From positions 1,674,001-1,738,000 of the forward strand of contig NZ_CP094656.1 in assembly GCF_030643805.1 (NCBI RefSeq): a stretch of 64,000 nt of DNA, read 5' to 3'. This document shows, piece after piece, positions 26,215 through 36,093 of the stretch; position 1 is the stretch's first letter, and each line of letters starts with the position of its first letter. Made by a program: the position numbers and the translations under genes. The DNA comes from Alkalihalobacillus sp. AL-G. GTDB taxonomy: Bacteria > Bacillota > Bacilli > Bacillales > Fictibacillaceae. The notes below the pieces were generated by a model. The model was not told the DNA's origin and made no database searches. It saw only the letters and a list, made by a program, of their open reading frames with translations.

Positions 26215-27297
26215 ATGAAAATTGTAACGATACTTGGCACAAGGCCAGAAATAATCCGATTAAGCCTTATTATCAAAAAGCTTGATCAATGGGCTGATAA
26301 ACATACTCTTATACACACCGGTCAGAATTTTCACTACGAATTGAACGAAATTTTTTTCAAAGAGCTGGATTTAAGATTACCAGATTATATTTTACAAACA
26401 AAACAGCAATCATTGGGTCAACAGCTTGCTACGATGTTTGAAAAGATAGAACAGATTCTCATAGAAGAGCAACCAGATAAAGTACTTGTACTAGGTGATA
26501 CGAATAGTGCACTCAGTGCGATTCTGGCTGAGAGGATGGGGATACCTGTCATCCATATGGAGGCTGGGAACCGGTGTTTTGATTTAACTGTTCCTGAAGA
26601 GAAAAACAGAAGAGTGATCGATACAATCTCAACGTATAACCTTCCTTATACCCCTAATAGTAAAGACAATTTGATCAAGGAACGCATCCCATCCAACCGT
26701 ATTTTATTATTTGGAAATCCCATTTATGAAGTGTTGCAATCTGTCGATGGAAACATTGCAGACAGCACCATATTAACAAAGCTTCAACTTACCTCTAAAG
26801 ACTACTTTCTCGTCACTACACATCGAGCTGAAAATGTAGATAACCCGGAACGGTTACGGGAAATTTTTGAAGGGTTGAATATCATAGCAGAGCGTTTTAA
26901 TAAGCCTGTAATATGCAGCATCCATCCCCGTACAAAACAAAAGCTTGAAAAACTAACGGATCTTAAGCACCATCCACTTGTTCGTTTTTTTGATCCCTTT
27001 GGTTTTTTCGATTTCGTCCACCTGGAGAAACATGCTTATTGTGTTCTGACTGACAGCGGTACTGTTCAGGAAGAATGCTGTATTTTCCAAGTACCAACCG
27101 TAACCATTCGAAAAAGTACAGAACGTCCTGAAACGGTAGATTGTGGTAGCAATGTTGTCTCTGGATTAAATCGAAAACGTATAGCTAGTGCAGTTTCTCT
27201 TATGATAACTAATCAGGCGGACTGGGATTGCCCTGTTGGTTATTTGGAAAAAGACGTTTCACAAAAGGTTGTGCAATTTTTATTAGGAGGTCACTAA
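26215..27297 (+). CDS. UDP-GlcNAc 2-epimerase family (CapG/WbjD/WecB-like)
   Basis: A non-hydrolysing UDP-N-acetylhexosamine 2-epimerase of 360 residues: ILGTRPEIIRLS at the start, LGDTNSALSA, MEAGNRCFD, TTHRAENVDNPERL, CSIHPRTKQKLEKL and TDSGTVQEECC. Directly followed by CapE-like and RmlD-like genes, it fits the third enzyme of the UDP-L-FucNAc or UDP-L-QuiNAc route better than a plain WecB that makes UDP-ManNAc. The next gene starts 3 bases after its stop. Confidence 0.88.
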   Translation: MKIVTILGTRPEIIRLSLIIKKLDQWADKHTLIHTGQNFHYELNEIFFKELDLRLPDYILQTKQQSLGQQLATMFEKIEQILIEEQPDKVLVLGDTNSALSAILAERMGIPVIHMEAGNRCFDLTVPEEKNRRVIDTISTYNLPYTPNSKDNLIKERIPSNRILLFGNPIYEVLQSVDGNIADSTILTKLQLTSKDYFLVTTHRAENVDNPERLREIFEGLNIIAERFNKPVICSIHPRTKQKLEKLTDLKHHPLVRFFDPFGFFDFVHLEKHAYCVLTDSGTVQEECCIFQVPTVTIRKSTERPETVDCGSNVVSGLNRKRIASAVSLMITNQADWDCPVGYLEKDVSQKVVQFLLGGH

Positions 27298-27300
27298 AAT

Positions 27301-28287
27301 TTGCAAAATAAAACGATACTCATAACAGGCGGAACGGGTTCATGGGGCCATGAACTCGTTAAGCAATTACTTGAAAAAAAGCCAAAGGAAATTCGTATCT
27401 TTTCTAGAAACGAAGCTAGTCAAGTCCATATGCAGCACGAGTTCGATAACGATTCAAGGCTCACGTTCATTATCGGTGATATACGTGAGTATGCAGGTCT
27501 AGCAAAAGCAACAAAAGGCGTAGATTACATTTATCATCTAGCAGCACTGAAACATGTACCGATTTGCGAGCACCAACCCTATGAGGCATTGAAAACAAAC
27601 GTACTTGGTACACAACATGTAATCGAGGCTGCAATTGAAAATAACGTTGAAAAGGTCATTTATATATCGACCGATAAAGCAGCGAATCCATCTAACTTTT
27701 ACGGCATGACTAAAGCGATTGGTGAAAAATTGATTATTTATGCCAATTTGCTAAGTTCGACCACGAATTTTGTTTGTGTAAGGGGTGGAAATGTCCTTGG
27801 TACGAACGGCAGCGTCATTCATGTGTTTAAACGACAGATCAATCAAAAGGGCGAAATCAGGATTACTGATAAGAGGATGACCCGTTTTTTCTTGACATTA
27901 CATGACGCGATTAAATTGTTATTTAAAGCAACCTATGAAAGCAGAGGCGGTGAAATTTTCGTAATGAAAATGCCGACTTGTAAAATAATTGATTTAGCAA
28001 AGGTCTTAATTAATGAGTCGGAAAAGCCAGATGTAGAAATTGTCGAGACAGGTATTCGTCCAGGAGAAAAATTACACGAAATTCTTCTATCGGAGTATGA
28101 AAGCAATACCACGGTCTACTTTGATGAAGAATACTTTGTGATTTTACCAACAATCAAGATTGGAGAATTACACAAATACTACAAGCCATTTAAAAAAATC
28201 GATCTCCATAGTTACAGCTCTAATGAAGCATTAATGACGACCGGGGAAATTAAGGTGATGCTGAAAAAAGGTGGTTTCCTGTCATGA
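27301..28287 (+). CDS. UDP-GlcNAc 4,6-dehydratase/5-epimerase (CapE/FnlA/WbjB-like)
   Basis: An extended SDR of 328 residues in the polysaccharide biosynthesis protein group. ITGGTGSWGHELV is the NAD(P) site, HLAALKHVPICEHQPYEA is diagnostic of this group, and STDKAANPSNFYGMTK holds the active site. Relatives dehydrate UDP-GlcNAc and invert C5 to make the 4-keto-6-deoxy-L-hexosamine intermediate. The start is a TTG behind AGGAGG. It overlaps the RmlD-like gene by 4 bases (ATGA). Confidence 0.88.
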   Translation: MQNKTILITGGTGSWGHELVKQLLEKKPKEIRIFSRNEASQVHMQHEFDNDSRLTFIIGDIREYAGLAKATKGVDYIYHLAALKHVPICEHQPYEALKTNVLGTQHVIEAAIENNVEKVIYISTDKAANPSNFYGMTKAIGEKLIIYANLLSSTTNFVCVRGGNVLGTNGSVIHVFKRQINQKGEIRITDKRMTRFFLTLHDAIKLLFKATYESRGGEIFVMKMPTCKIIDLAKVLINESEKPDVEIVETGIRPGEKLHEILLSEYESNTTVYFDEEYFVILPTIKIGELHKYYKPFKKIDLHSYSSNEALMTTGEIKVMLKKGGFLS

Positions 28288-29117
28288 AAGTCCTGGTGTT
28301 AGGAGGAAAAGGAATGGCGGGTCATATGGTCGTCGACTATTTGATCCGAAGCACCGACTACGAAGTTGAATATACACATCGTAATTCAGAAGAACAAAAC
28401 GGTATTTACCTCAACGCTTCAAATTTTAAAGCAATGGATCAGGTTATCTCATGTTTTAAGCCCAATGTAATTGTCAATTGTATTGGTATATTAAATGAAA
28501 AGGCATCGGAAAAACGTATGGAGGCTATCATAGTAAACAGTTTTCTCCCTCACTATCTATCTCAAAAATTATCCGAAACCGGAGGTAAATTGATTCATAT
28601 TAGTACCGACTGTGTTTTTAGCGGGAAGGATGGTAATTATACAGAGAATTCGACAACCGATGGCAATACGATATATGCAAAGACAAAGGCACTCGGAGAA
28701 GTGACGGGTAAACCACACTTGACAATCCGAACATCAATTATTGGCCCGGAATTGAAAAATGGGATTGGATTATTTCACTGGTTCATGAAGCAATCAGGTC
28801 AAGTCAATGGGTTTGTAAATGTTCTTTGGAATGGTGTAACGACACTGGAACTAGCAAAAATAATCCATAAAGTAATCGAGGAAGACGTGTATGGTCTCTA
28901 TCATTTAACAGCGGCTGAAATCATTTCCAAACATAATTTACTAAGCAAGATCAAGGAAGCTTTCAGTAAAGAAGAAATAACAATTCATCCGGTTGACGTA
29001 CCAGTATGTGATCGTACGCTCGAAAATACGAGAGACGATGTCCGTTTCGTAACACCTCAATATGATGAAATGCTTGTCGAATTACGAGATTGGATTAATG
29101 AAAATGAGTGGAGATAA
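28284..29117 (+). CDS. RmlD-like 4-keto sugar reductase (WbvR/CapF-like)
   Basis: A 277-residue SDR similar to dTDP-4-dehydrorhamnose reductase: LGGKGMAGHMV, VNCIGILNE, STDCVFSGKDGNYTE and YAKTKALGE. It should reduce the C4 keto group made by the preceding enzyme. CapF/FnlB of the L-FucNAc route normally carry an extra C-terminal cupin domain (about 370 residues). That domain is absent here, which resembles WbvR of the UDP-L-RhaNAc/L-QuiNAc route. Its overlap with both neighbours points to one coupled operon. Confidence 0.82.
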   Translation: MKVLVLGGKGMAGHMVVDYLIRSTDYEVEYTHRNSEEQNGIYLNASNFKAMDQVISCFKPNVIVNCIGILNEKASEKRMEAIIVNSFLPHYLSQKLSETGGKLIHISTDCVFSGKDGNYTENSTTDGNTIYAKTKALGEVTGKPHLTIRTSIIGPELKNGIGLFHWFMKQSGQVNGFVNVLWNGVTTLELAKIIHKVIEEDVYGLYHLTAAEIISKHNLLSKIKEAFSKEEITIHPVDVPVCDRTLENTRDDVRFVTPQYDEMLVELRDWINENEWR

Positions 29118-30009
29118 ACAAACGATCGTGATCACAGGAGCTACCGGTTTCACAGGTCTTCATGCTTGTCGTTATGCACTAGATTCAGGGATGCATGTCG
29201 TAAGTATTGGGAGAACACCGTGTAAAATAAACCCTTCCATCACAAATCTGGAATGTGATATTACCAATCTTGATCAGGTATCAAGTTGTATAAAGGATAT
29301 GAAACCCGATTACATTCTTCATCTCGCCGGTTGCAATAATGTAAAACACTCTTGGACGGACCCGTTACAATTTTTGGAAACGAATGTACTTGGTACCGCT
29401 AATCTTCTCGAATCAATCCGTACGCATGCCCCGTATGCGAGAACAGTCATCATCGGTTCTGCACTTGAATATTCCCTTAAAAAAAATGAAAAACCAATAC
29501 ATCCCTATAGTTTAAGTAAAACTCTCCAAATTCTTCTTACAGAAGGCTGGAATGATTTATTCTCAATGGATCTAGCCATTGTCAGACCGTCAAACCTGAT
29601 TGGTCCTGGTCCGTCTTTTGGAATTTGTTCAAAGATCGCTGCCGAAATTGTTCAATCTGAACGAAATTTTGGGTCTGTAAATCTTCAAATCCAAAATATG
29701 TGGACACAATGTGATTTTGTCGATGTCAGGGATGCTGTTCGGGCTTACTTTAAGATACTACAGAGCAATACGGATATTGACCATTTTGAAATTGGTTCAG
29801 GCATGAGTAGAAGATTAGAGGATTTGATTGATGAGTATAAAAAACTGACATCGCGTCCTTTTTCAATTTTAGAGCAGGTCCGGAAGGAAACTACTGAAAT
29901 CAGGCTTGATTTAGTCCCGATACAAACCCTTGGATGGTGTCCTCACTATACGATCCAACAGTCTTTACAGGATATTCTATCTTATCAAAGATCCATCAAT
30001 GCAAACTGA
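29098..30009 (+). CDS. NAD-dependent epimerase/reductase (GDP-6-deoxy-hexulose reductase-like SDR)
   Basis: An extended SDR of about 303 residues: ITGATGFTGLHACRYA, LHLAGCNNVKHSW, GSALEYS, HPYSLSK (Tyr-x3-Lys) and RPSNLIGPGPS. The arrangement resembles GDP-4-keto-6-deoxy-mannose reductases (RMD), but no GDP-sugar genes are nearby. It may act on another nucleotide sugar in the island. I start at the ATG 29098, overlapping the previous gene by 20 bases; the ATG at 29104 is equally possible. Confidence 0.78.
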   Translation: MKMSGDKQTIVITGATGFTGLHACRYALDSGMHVVSIGRTPCKINPSITNLECDITNLDQVSSCIKDMKPDYILHLAGCNNVKHSWTDPLQFLETNVLGTANLLESIRTHAPYARTVIIGSALEYSLKKNEKPIHPYSLSKTLQILLTEGWNDLFSMDLAIVRPSNLIGPGPSFGICSKIAAEIVQSERNFGSVNLQIQNMWTQCDFVDVRDAVRAYFKILQSNTDIDHFEIGSGMSRRLEDLIDEYKKLTSRPFSILEQVRKETTEIRLDLVPIQTLGWCPHYTIQQSLQDILSYQRSINAN

Positions 30010-30047
30010 ATTTTCTAAAATAAATAAATGAAGCGAGGTATGGAAAG

Positions 30048-30803
30048 GTGAACGGACTTGATCCAAAAATAAGTGTTATTATCCCTTTTTACAATTGTTC
30101 GTTCGTACATGAAGCTATCGAAAGTGTTCTTAATCAAACCTACAAAAACATTGAGATTATTGTTATTGATGATGGTTCAAAGATAAATACTGAAAGATTG
30201 AAACCTTACATGAACAAAGTCTCTTATTTTTATCAAGAGAATGGTGGTACGGCATCAGCTTTGAATCAAGGCATAAAACGATCGACTGGTGACTTCATTG
30301 CATGGTTAAGCTCTGATGATGTTTTTTTACCGGAAAAACTAGAAAAACAAGTAGATTTTATGATAAAAAGCAACTCGGATCTCGTTTATACAAATTTCTC
30401 TTTAATCAATGCAAGAAGTGAGATCATAAGAGAAAATGTCGGATTGATCCTTCATGACCGGGTACGTTTTTTGAAACAATTGCAAAAAAGCTGCCCGATT
30501 AATGGGAGTACAATACTTGTAAAAAAGGAAATCATCCCTCAAGTCGGGTGGTTTGATAGTGAATTAAAATATACTCAGGATTATGATATGTGGATTCGGA
30601 TATCTGCTAAGTTCAAGGTAAGCGTCTTGGATGAAACCGTATTACATTATAGAATTCATGACAATATGGGCTCTAAACGTTTTACAGAGGACCAGTGGAA
30701 AGAAATTAAATTGGTACAGGAAAAATATCAGGGGATGCTGTCAAGACTTATTCATATAGAAGAAAAGGGGTTACGATCAAAAAGTAATGATAAGAAGGTG
30801 TAA
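30048..30803 (+). CDS. GT2 glycosyltransferase
   Basis: A 251-residue GT-A enzyme nearly co-linear with the GT2 at 23003: KISVIIPFYNCSFVHEAIES, VIDDGSKINTERLKPYMNKV, NGGTASALNQGI, WLSSDDVFLPEKL, DYDMWIRI and LHYRIHDNMGSKR. The start is a GTG following GCGAGGTATGG. It is 6 bases ahead of the next glycosyltransferase gene. It probably extends the glycan that carries the amino sugar made upstream. Confidence 0.87.
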   Translation: MNGLDPKISVIIPFYNCSFVHEAIESVLNQTYKNIEIIVIDDGSKINTERLKPYMNKVSYFYQENGGTASALNQGIKRSTGDFIAWLSSDDVFLPEKLEKQVDFMIKSNSDLVYTNFSLINARSEIIRENVGLILHDRVRFLKQLQKSCPINGSTILVKKEIIPQVGWFDSELKYTQDYDMWIRISAKFKVSVLDETVLHYRIHDNMGSKRFTEDQWKEIKLVQEKYQGMLSRLIHIEEKGLRSKSNDKKV

Positions 30804-30809
30804 CGCACA

Positions 30810-32027
30810 ATGTTCAATGGAAATCCAATAAAAATAGGTAAAAGAAAAGTTGATATTAGTATTATTATCCCGACCTTCAATAAGTTTCCTCAAAATTTGT
30901 TTACCCTCTTTTCATTAGAAAAACAAAATTTTAAAATGTCGAAATTTGAAGTGATCGTGGTTGATGACGGATCAACAGACACAACCGACAATATTCCAAA
31001 GCAATATCAATTTCCTTTTGAATTTAAATACATTAAGTGCAAGAAAAACATTGGCAGAGCAGCAGCACGAAACCTTGGGATACGTCAAGCGAACGGTAAA
31101 GTGTTAATCTTTTTAGATGCTGAGATCATAGTAGAACCTGACTTTTTAGATATTCATTATACACATCATCAAAAAAACTCGAATCTAGTCGTATCAGGTA
31201 TTATGACAATGAATGCATTATATTCTGTATTATTTCCAGACTTTTCAATCGAACAATTGAATCAATTCGAGACTCAAATAAAGCATTTCCCAGAATATCA
31301 AGCAAAGTATGAAGTATTTAAAAAACAACAAAAAAGAACGTTATTGATTGATAGGAATGATATACATTCCGGAAAATATAAGAATCTAGCAAGTACTACA
31401 CTATACGAAGAGTTTTATAGAAGAGTAATCCTATCAAATTATGGATTTGATTTACAAGGCTATCGGATTCCTTGGCAATTGTTTGGAACGGGACATGTTT
31501 CCGTATCTAAGCGCGCTATTGAACAGGTAGGATTGTTTAAAGAATATAGCGGGTATGGATGGGATGATTGTGAGATGGGCTACCGTCTCTATAAGAATGG
31601 AGCGACATTCACAAGTGATGAAAACCTGATCAGTTATCATCAGGAACATCCAGTATCTGCTGTAAATCACCATCAATCAAAACAGAATTATTACTTGTTT
31701 CAAGAGACGTATAAAGAAATCGATCAAATGATCATTTCCCTCACCTTTCTTCCGGTACCAAAAAACCTTCATGAAGTCAATCAACTATTAACTAATTATC
31801 AAATGCTGTGTAATGAATTTCCTGATCAATTTTCCATCACTAAACGTGTGTTTTCAGAGATGCTTCGTAAAATTGGATGGATAGCTAAAAAAAATTCTCT
31901 TTTTACAAACCTCTGTACAGTGAGTGATTCAGAAAAGAAAGAATTAGAATTGGAAATACAAATGCTTAAAAAGCTGAAACGATTTAGCTTGTTTATTCAA
32001 TGCTTTGAAGAACTTCAACAGTTGTAA
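30810..32027 (+). CDS. Two-part GT2/GT27-like glycosyltransferase
   Basis: A 405-residue enzyme. The N-terminal GT-A core has ISIIIPTFNKF, VVDDGSTDTTD, NIGRAAARNLGIR and FLDAEIIVEPDFL. A C-terminal catalytic-like segment has GYGWDDCEMGYRLYKNG, as in the galactosyltransferase/polypeptide GalNAc transferase C domain. A 100-residue helical tail ends it. This two-part form also occurs in bacterial chondroitin- and teichoic-acid-type polymerases. Whether this enzyme is processive cannot be told from sequence. AAGAAGGTG lies 11 bases ahead of the ATG. Confidence 0.83.
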   Translation: MFNGNPIKIGKRKVDISIIIPTFNKFPQNLFTLFSLEKQNFKMSKFEVIVVDDGSTDTTDNIPKQYQFPFEFKYIKCKKNIGRAAARNLGIRQANGKVLIFLDAEIIVEPDFLDIHYTHHQKNSNLVVSGIMTMNALYSVLFPDFSIEQLNQFETQIKHFPEYQAKYEVFKKQQKRTLLIDRNDIHSGKYKNLASTTLYEEFYRRVILSNYGFDLQGYRIPWQLFGTGHVSVSKRAIEQVGLFKEYSGYGWDDCEMGYRLYKNGATFTSDENLISYHQEHPVSAVNHHQSKQNYYLFQETYKEIDQMIISLTFLPVPKNLHEVNQLLTNYQMLCNEFPDQFSITKRVFSEMLRKIGWIAKKNSLFTNLCTVSDSEKKELELEIQMLKKLKRFSLFIQCFEELQQL

Positions 32028-32123
32028 GCGATGACTATCGAGTTTAACAAGTTGATTTCATGGAATCAGGTGCACTATGTAACAGTGGCGAGTCGAGCAT
32101 AATCGGAAAGGAGGTACGGACTA

Positions 32124-33158
32124 GTGAAAATTACCTTTGTAGCCATAACACTTTGCAAAGGCGGAGCACAGAGAATGCTGGTGGAGTTGGCAAATGGCAT
32201 GGCAAATAATGGCCATGATGTAGCATTTATAATGCCGCCTCAGGGTGTGATCGAGTATCCGGTTCACGTAAAGGTGATTCGTTCAAACGGGGTGAATATA
32301 ACAGCACAGGAAATCCCTATCAGTGATGTGATCATATCCAATTACTATTCGCTTATTAATATATGTAATCAAGCTAACCAGTTAGGGAAAGGAGTCCATA
32401 TCCGGATAAGTCTATGTTATGAACCTGTCTTTCTTCCGGACCATGAGGCATCCTTCAAAAGCTACCATCAAAGTAATAATTTAATTGTTCTATCAAACTG
32501 GCAAAAAGAATTAATTAAGTTAAACCACGGTATTGAAGGAGAAATTGTGCCAGTAGGAATTAGTAAGACGTTCCAGAACACAGGGGGTAAAAGTAACGTA
32601 AAAAGGCTTCAGGTTAGTGGAATACTCCGGATCCCTGAAGGTGGGTATTCATGGCATAGGGAGCAAGAGTATTTAATTCAGACATTTACCGCTTTAAAAC
32701 ATAAATATCCTCGATGCACATTTAATGTTATCACTCCCCCAAATGAATTACAAAGTTCTCCAATTCTAAGAAAAACCCATTCGAACCGTCTATTCAATTC
32801 ACTTACACCTCACGACGACATCAGTTTAAATCAATACCTTAATAACACGGATATTTTTGTAAGTTCCTCCACCTACGATACAGCCTCTCTACCTGGACTT
32901 GAAGCAATGAAATGTGGTGCCGCTCTCGTAACCGTTTATTCAGGTGGTAATATGGAATACTGCAGGAATGGACAAAATTGTTTACTTTCCTATCGTCATG
33001 AAAACAAGCTTATAGAGCATGTTTCGGCATTAATAGATCAACCGCAGCTTCGGGAAAGGATTGCACGGGAAGGTGAAAAAGAAGCAGTAAAATGGACTTG
33101 GCAAAGAAGTGTTTTAAAGTTCGAACAAGCTATACAGAAATTCATGAATAGGAGGTAG
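32124..33158 (+). CDS. GT4 family glycosyltransferase
   Basis: A GT-B enzyme of 344 residues. The N terminus is [19 protein letters not shown], the GT4 acceptor loop. Donor-side motifs are [14 protein letters not shown] and [23 protein letters not shown], with the E-x7-E variant. The start is a GTG behind AAAGGAGGTACGG. It ends 4 bases before the sat start, so this glycosyltransferase and the sulfate-activation genes are probably on one transcript. Confidence 0.87.
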   Translation: MKITFVAITLCKGGAQRMLVELANGMANNGHDVAFIMPPQGVIEYPVHVKVIRSNGVNITAQEIPISDVIISNYYSLINICNQANQLGKGVHIRISLCYEPVFLPDHEASFKSYHQSNNLIVLSNWQKELIKLNHGIEGEIVPVGISKTFQNTGGKSNVKRLQVSGILRIPEGGYSWHREQEYLIQTFTALKHKYPRCTFNVITPPNELQSSPILRKTHSNRLFNSLTPHDDISLNQYLNNTDIFVSSSTYDTASLPGLEAMKCGAALVTVYSGGNMEYCRNGQNCLLSYRHENKLIEHVSALIDQPQLRERIAREGEKEAVKWTWQRSVLKFEQAIQKFMNRR

Positions 33159-33162
33159 AGTG

Positions 33163-34302
33163 ATGTCAAGCATTCCACATGGCGGGAAGTTAGTCACACG
33201 ATTTGTTCCGACTTCTCTAGATCAGCTTAAAGAATTGAACACATTGGAAATAACTCAATCTGAATTATCTGATCTTGAGTGTATTGGTACCGGCGCTTAC
33301 AGTCCTTTAGAAGGATTTATGAATCAATCAGATTATCAAAATGTGTTAAAACAGATGAGGTTGGGAAACGGTTTTATCTGGCCGCTGCCCATTACATTAT
33401 CTGTTCCTGGACATGTATCAACCGATATTTCTGCCGGAAAGAGGGTCGCCTTGACATTTGAAGGTGACAGATATGGGGTCATCGATATTGAAGAAGTTTA
33501 CGAGGTGGATCTTTTCAGTGAAGCTCAGTTGATTTACGGAACAACCGAGCTTGAACATCCAGGGGTAGCAAAGCTTTTTGCTCGCTCACCATTTTATGTA
33601 GGAGGGAAAGTAACACTGATTAAAAGACTTCCATCTTCTTTTCCTGCTCACATATTCACACCTCAAGAAACAAGGAATCGATTTATTCAAAAAGGATGGA
33701 ACACCATTGTCGGTTTTCAAACTAGAAATCCTGTTCACAGAGCACATGAATACATTCAAAAGGTTGCACTTGAACAGGTTGACGGATTATTCCTTCACCC
33801 GCTTGTAGGGGAGACAAAATCAGAAGATGTCCCCGCCTATGTTCGAATGAAATGTTATCAAACGCTGCTGAAAAATTACTATCCAGCGGATCGTTCTATG
33901 TTAGGAGTCTTTCCCGGAGCTATGAGGTATGCAGGACCTAGAGAAGCGTTGTTTCATGCACTTGTTCGTAAAAACTATGGTTGTACGCACTTCATAATAG
34001 GAAGAGATCATGCTGGAGTAGGAGATTATTACGGAACGTATGATTCACAGAACATTTTCAACCTATTTTCGGAACAAGAATTAGGGATTGTTCCGGTTAA
34101 ACTTGAACATAGTTTTTATTGTATGAAATGTGAGCAAATGACTTCGAAGAAAACCTGTCCTCATGATAACGAGCAACACATCCATCTGTCTGGCACAAAG
34201 GTACGTAAGATGCTCAGGGAAGGAAACGTTCCTCCTTTCTATTTTAGCAGACCGGAAGTCGTTGAAATCCTACTCGAATACTATCATGAACACAAGGGTT
34301 GA
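33163..34302 (+). CDS. sat: Sulfate adenylyltransferase (ATP sulfurylase)
   Basis: Forms adenosine 5'-phosphosulfate (APS) from ATP and sulfate. The 379-residue homomeric form has [12 protein letters not shown] (the HxxH nucleotide site), [16 protein letters not shown] and [18 protein letters not shown] late Cys cluster ([18 protein letters not shown]) may bind metal, as in some bacterial ATP sulfurylases. I choose the ATG at 33163, 7 bases after GGAGG, over the GTG at 33160. It directly follows a glycosyltransferase gene and is coupled to the permease gene, so it likely serves PAPS formation rather than cysteine synthesis. Confidence 0.95.
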   Translation: MSSIPHGGKLVTRFVPTSLDQLKELNTLEITQSELSDLECIGTGAYSPLEGFMNQSDYQNVLKQMRLGNGFIWPLPITLSVPGHVSTDISAGKRVALTFEGDRYGVIDIEEVYEVDLFSEAQLIYGTTELEHPGVAKLFARSPFYVGGKVTLIKRLPSSFPAHIFTPQETRNRFIQKGWNTIVGFQTRNPVHRAHEYIQKVALEQVDGLFLHPLVGETKSEDVPAYVRMKCYQTLLKNYYPADRSMLGVFPGAMRYAGPREALFHALVRKNYGCTHFIIGRDHAGVGDYYGTYDSQNIFNLFSEQELGIVPVKLEHSFYCMKCEQMTSKKTCPHDNEQHIHLSGTKVRKMLREGNVPPFYFSRPEVVEILLEYYHEHKG

Positions 34303-36080
34303 CGATTACATTGATAAGCTTAGAAATTTTGATCACCTATTCAGTGATCTTCGTTATGTTCTTGTTTTTGGTTATGAACTGGTATAGTGCTGAAATTGTG
34401 ATCCTAAGTGTAGTGATGATATTGGTGTGGACAGGAATTATTTCGCTCTCAGAAGCCTTTGTCGGTTTTACGAATGAAGCAACGCTGACGATTGCAGCTC
34501 TGTTCGTCATTATGACAACCATCCAAAAACACCCCTCCTTTTCAAAAGTGACCGGGTTAGTGTTTGGAGGAAAACAGACACTCCGAGGCGGTTTATCACG
34601 TATGATGGTGGTGACAGCAGGTGTCTCTGGTTTTATGAATAATACTCCCCTTGTTGTTTTATTAACTCCTATTGTAAAAAAGTGGTGTAAGAAACATTCA
34701 ATCTATCCTTCAAAACTATTGATTCCTCTTTCCTATGCAGCAATTATCGGCGGAATGTGTACATTAATCGGGACTTCAACAAACCTTGTCGTGCATACAC
34801 TTATGTTAAAGGAAGGATTTACAGGTTTTACTGTTTTTGAACTTGCGTTAATAGGTGTTCCGATTTTCGTATTTGCCTTAATATATATGACCTTGTTAGG
34901 TCATCGGCTGCTGCCTGATTATCCAGGAAATTATTCCGATGTAAAGGAATACCCGCAATTTTTCGTGGAAGTACAGGTAAACGAAGATTATCCACTTGTT
35001 GGTAAAACGATTAAGGAAGCAGGACTGCGGACTTTAAAACGAGGTTATGTGATGGCCATTCTTAGGCAAGGTGAGTGTCTGTTTCCGGTTTCGTCCCAAC
35101 AGATCATTAAGAAGTCCGATCACTTGTTGTTTGTTGGGGATACATCTTGTGCTGAAGAAATTAATCAGTTTACTGGACTTACAGTTGAAAAAATAGGTTA
35201 TGAGTTTACCTATTTCGGTAATGACTACAAATTTGTTGAGGCTGTTGTTCCACAGCACTCCGAATTCATCACGAACAAGATTCGCGATTTAAACTTTCGA
35301 TCAAAATATGACGGGGTCGTTGTAGCTGTTTATCGGAATGGAACACGTATTAATGAAAAGATTGGCACGATTCGTTTAAAGGCAGGGGATATGCTTTATA
35401 TATTAACATCAGACAATTCGTCTCTCCCTATGCGTGCATCAGGAAACTTAATATTACTTACGAATCACTCGTCTTCAAAAGGAGTATCTTTAAGAGATTG
35501 GATTCCTGTAACAGTATTCGGGCTGATGATCACATGCGTAGCGTTAGGGGTACTCCAGATTACACAAGCAGCCATTACAACTGTCATCCTTTTTCTATTA
35601 TTACGGTTTACAACATTTGAAGAGGCGAAGGATTCTATAAAATGGGAAGTTCTATTCATAATCGGTGGAGCATTCGGGATAGCAGAAGCATTGATAAACT
35701 CAGGAGCAGCGGAGCATGTGGCCAATAGCCTTTTATTTGGATTTGGGAATTCCGGTCCAATTGCACTTTTGGTCATGGCGTATTTGATCACCAATTTACT
35801 TACGGAATTGATTACGAATAATGCGGCTGCGGTAATTGTGTTTCCGATTATCATGACGATCGTAAACGAATTTTCATTCAATCCAGAACCGTTTGCTGTA
35901 GCGATTGCAATTGCATCTTCAGCAAGTTTCGCAACCCCGATCGGTTATCAGACAAATCTACTCGTTTACAGTTCTGGGCAATACAGGTTCTCAGACTTTC
36001 TAAAAATAGGATTACCATTAAATATCGTTTGTTTTATTACATCAATCATCATGATTCCTTTATTTTGGCCATTAACATGA
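34299..36080 (+). CDS. SLC13-family permease with two TrkA-C domains (probable sulfate importer)
   Basis: A DASS/SLC13 anion transporter of about 590 residues. Membrane segments flank the two family motifs, [11 protein letters not shown] near residue 115 and [11 protein letters not shown] near 505, with GTSTNLVVH and YQTNLLVYS as the paired Na+/anion loops. Two TrkA-C (RCK-C) domains lie in the central cytosolic region (about 205-290 and 305-385). Bacterial relatives with this layout move sulfate. Its place between sat and cysC makes sulfate the likely substrate. It overlaps sat by 4 bases. The TTG at 34299 has no good ribosome site, and a TTG at 34311 is possible. Confidence 0.88.
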   Translation: MTITLISLEILITYSVIFVMFLFLVMNWYSAEIVILSVVMILVWTGIISLSEAFVGFTNEATLTIAALFVIMTTIQKHPSFSKVTGLVFGGKQTLRGGLSRMMVVTAGVSGFMNNTPLVVLLTPIVKKWCKKHSIYPSKLLIPLSYAAIIGGMCTLIGTSTNLVVHTLMLKEGFTGFTVFELALIGVPIFVFALIYMTLLGHRLLPDYPGNYSDVKEYPQFFVEVQVNEDYPLVGKTIKEAGLRTLKRGYVMAILRQGECLFPVSSQQIIKKSDHLLFVGDTSCAEEINQFTGLTVEKIGYEFTYFGNDYKFVEAVVPQHSEFITNKIRDLNFRSKYDGVVVAVYRNGTRINEKIGTIRLKAGDMLYILTSDNSSLPMRASGNLILLTNHSSSKGVSLRDWIPVTVFGLMITCVALGVLQITQAAITTVILFLLLRFTTFEEAKDSIKWEVLFIIGGAFGIAEALINSGAAEHVANSLLFGFGNSGPIALLVMAYLITNLLTELITNNAAAVIVFPIIMTIVNEFSFNPEPFAVAIAIASSASFATPIGYQTNLLVYSSGQYRFSDFLKIGLPLNIVCFITSIIMIPLFWPLT

Positions 36081-36093
36081 GGAGGACCTTGAC

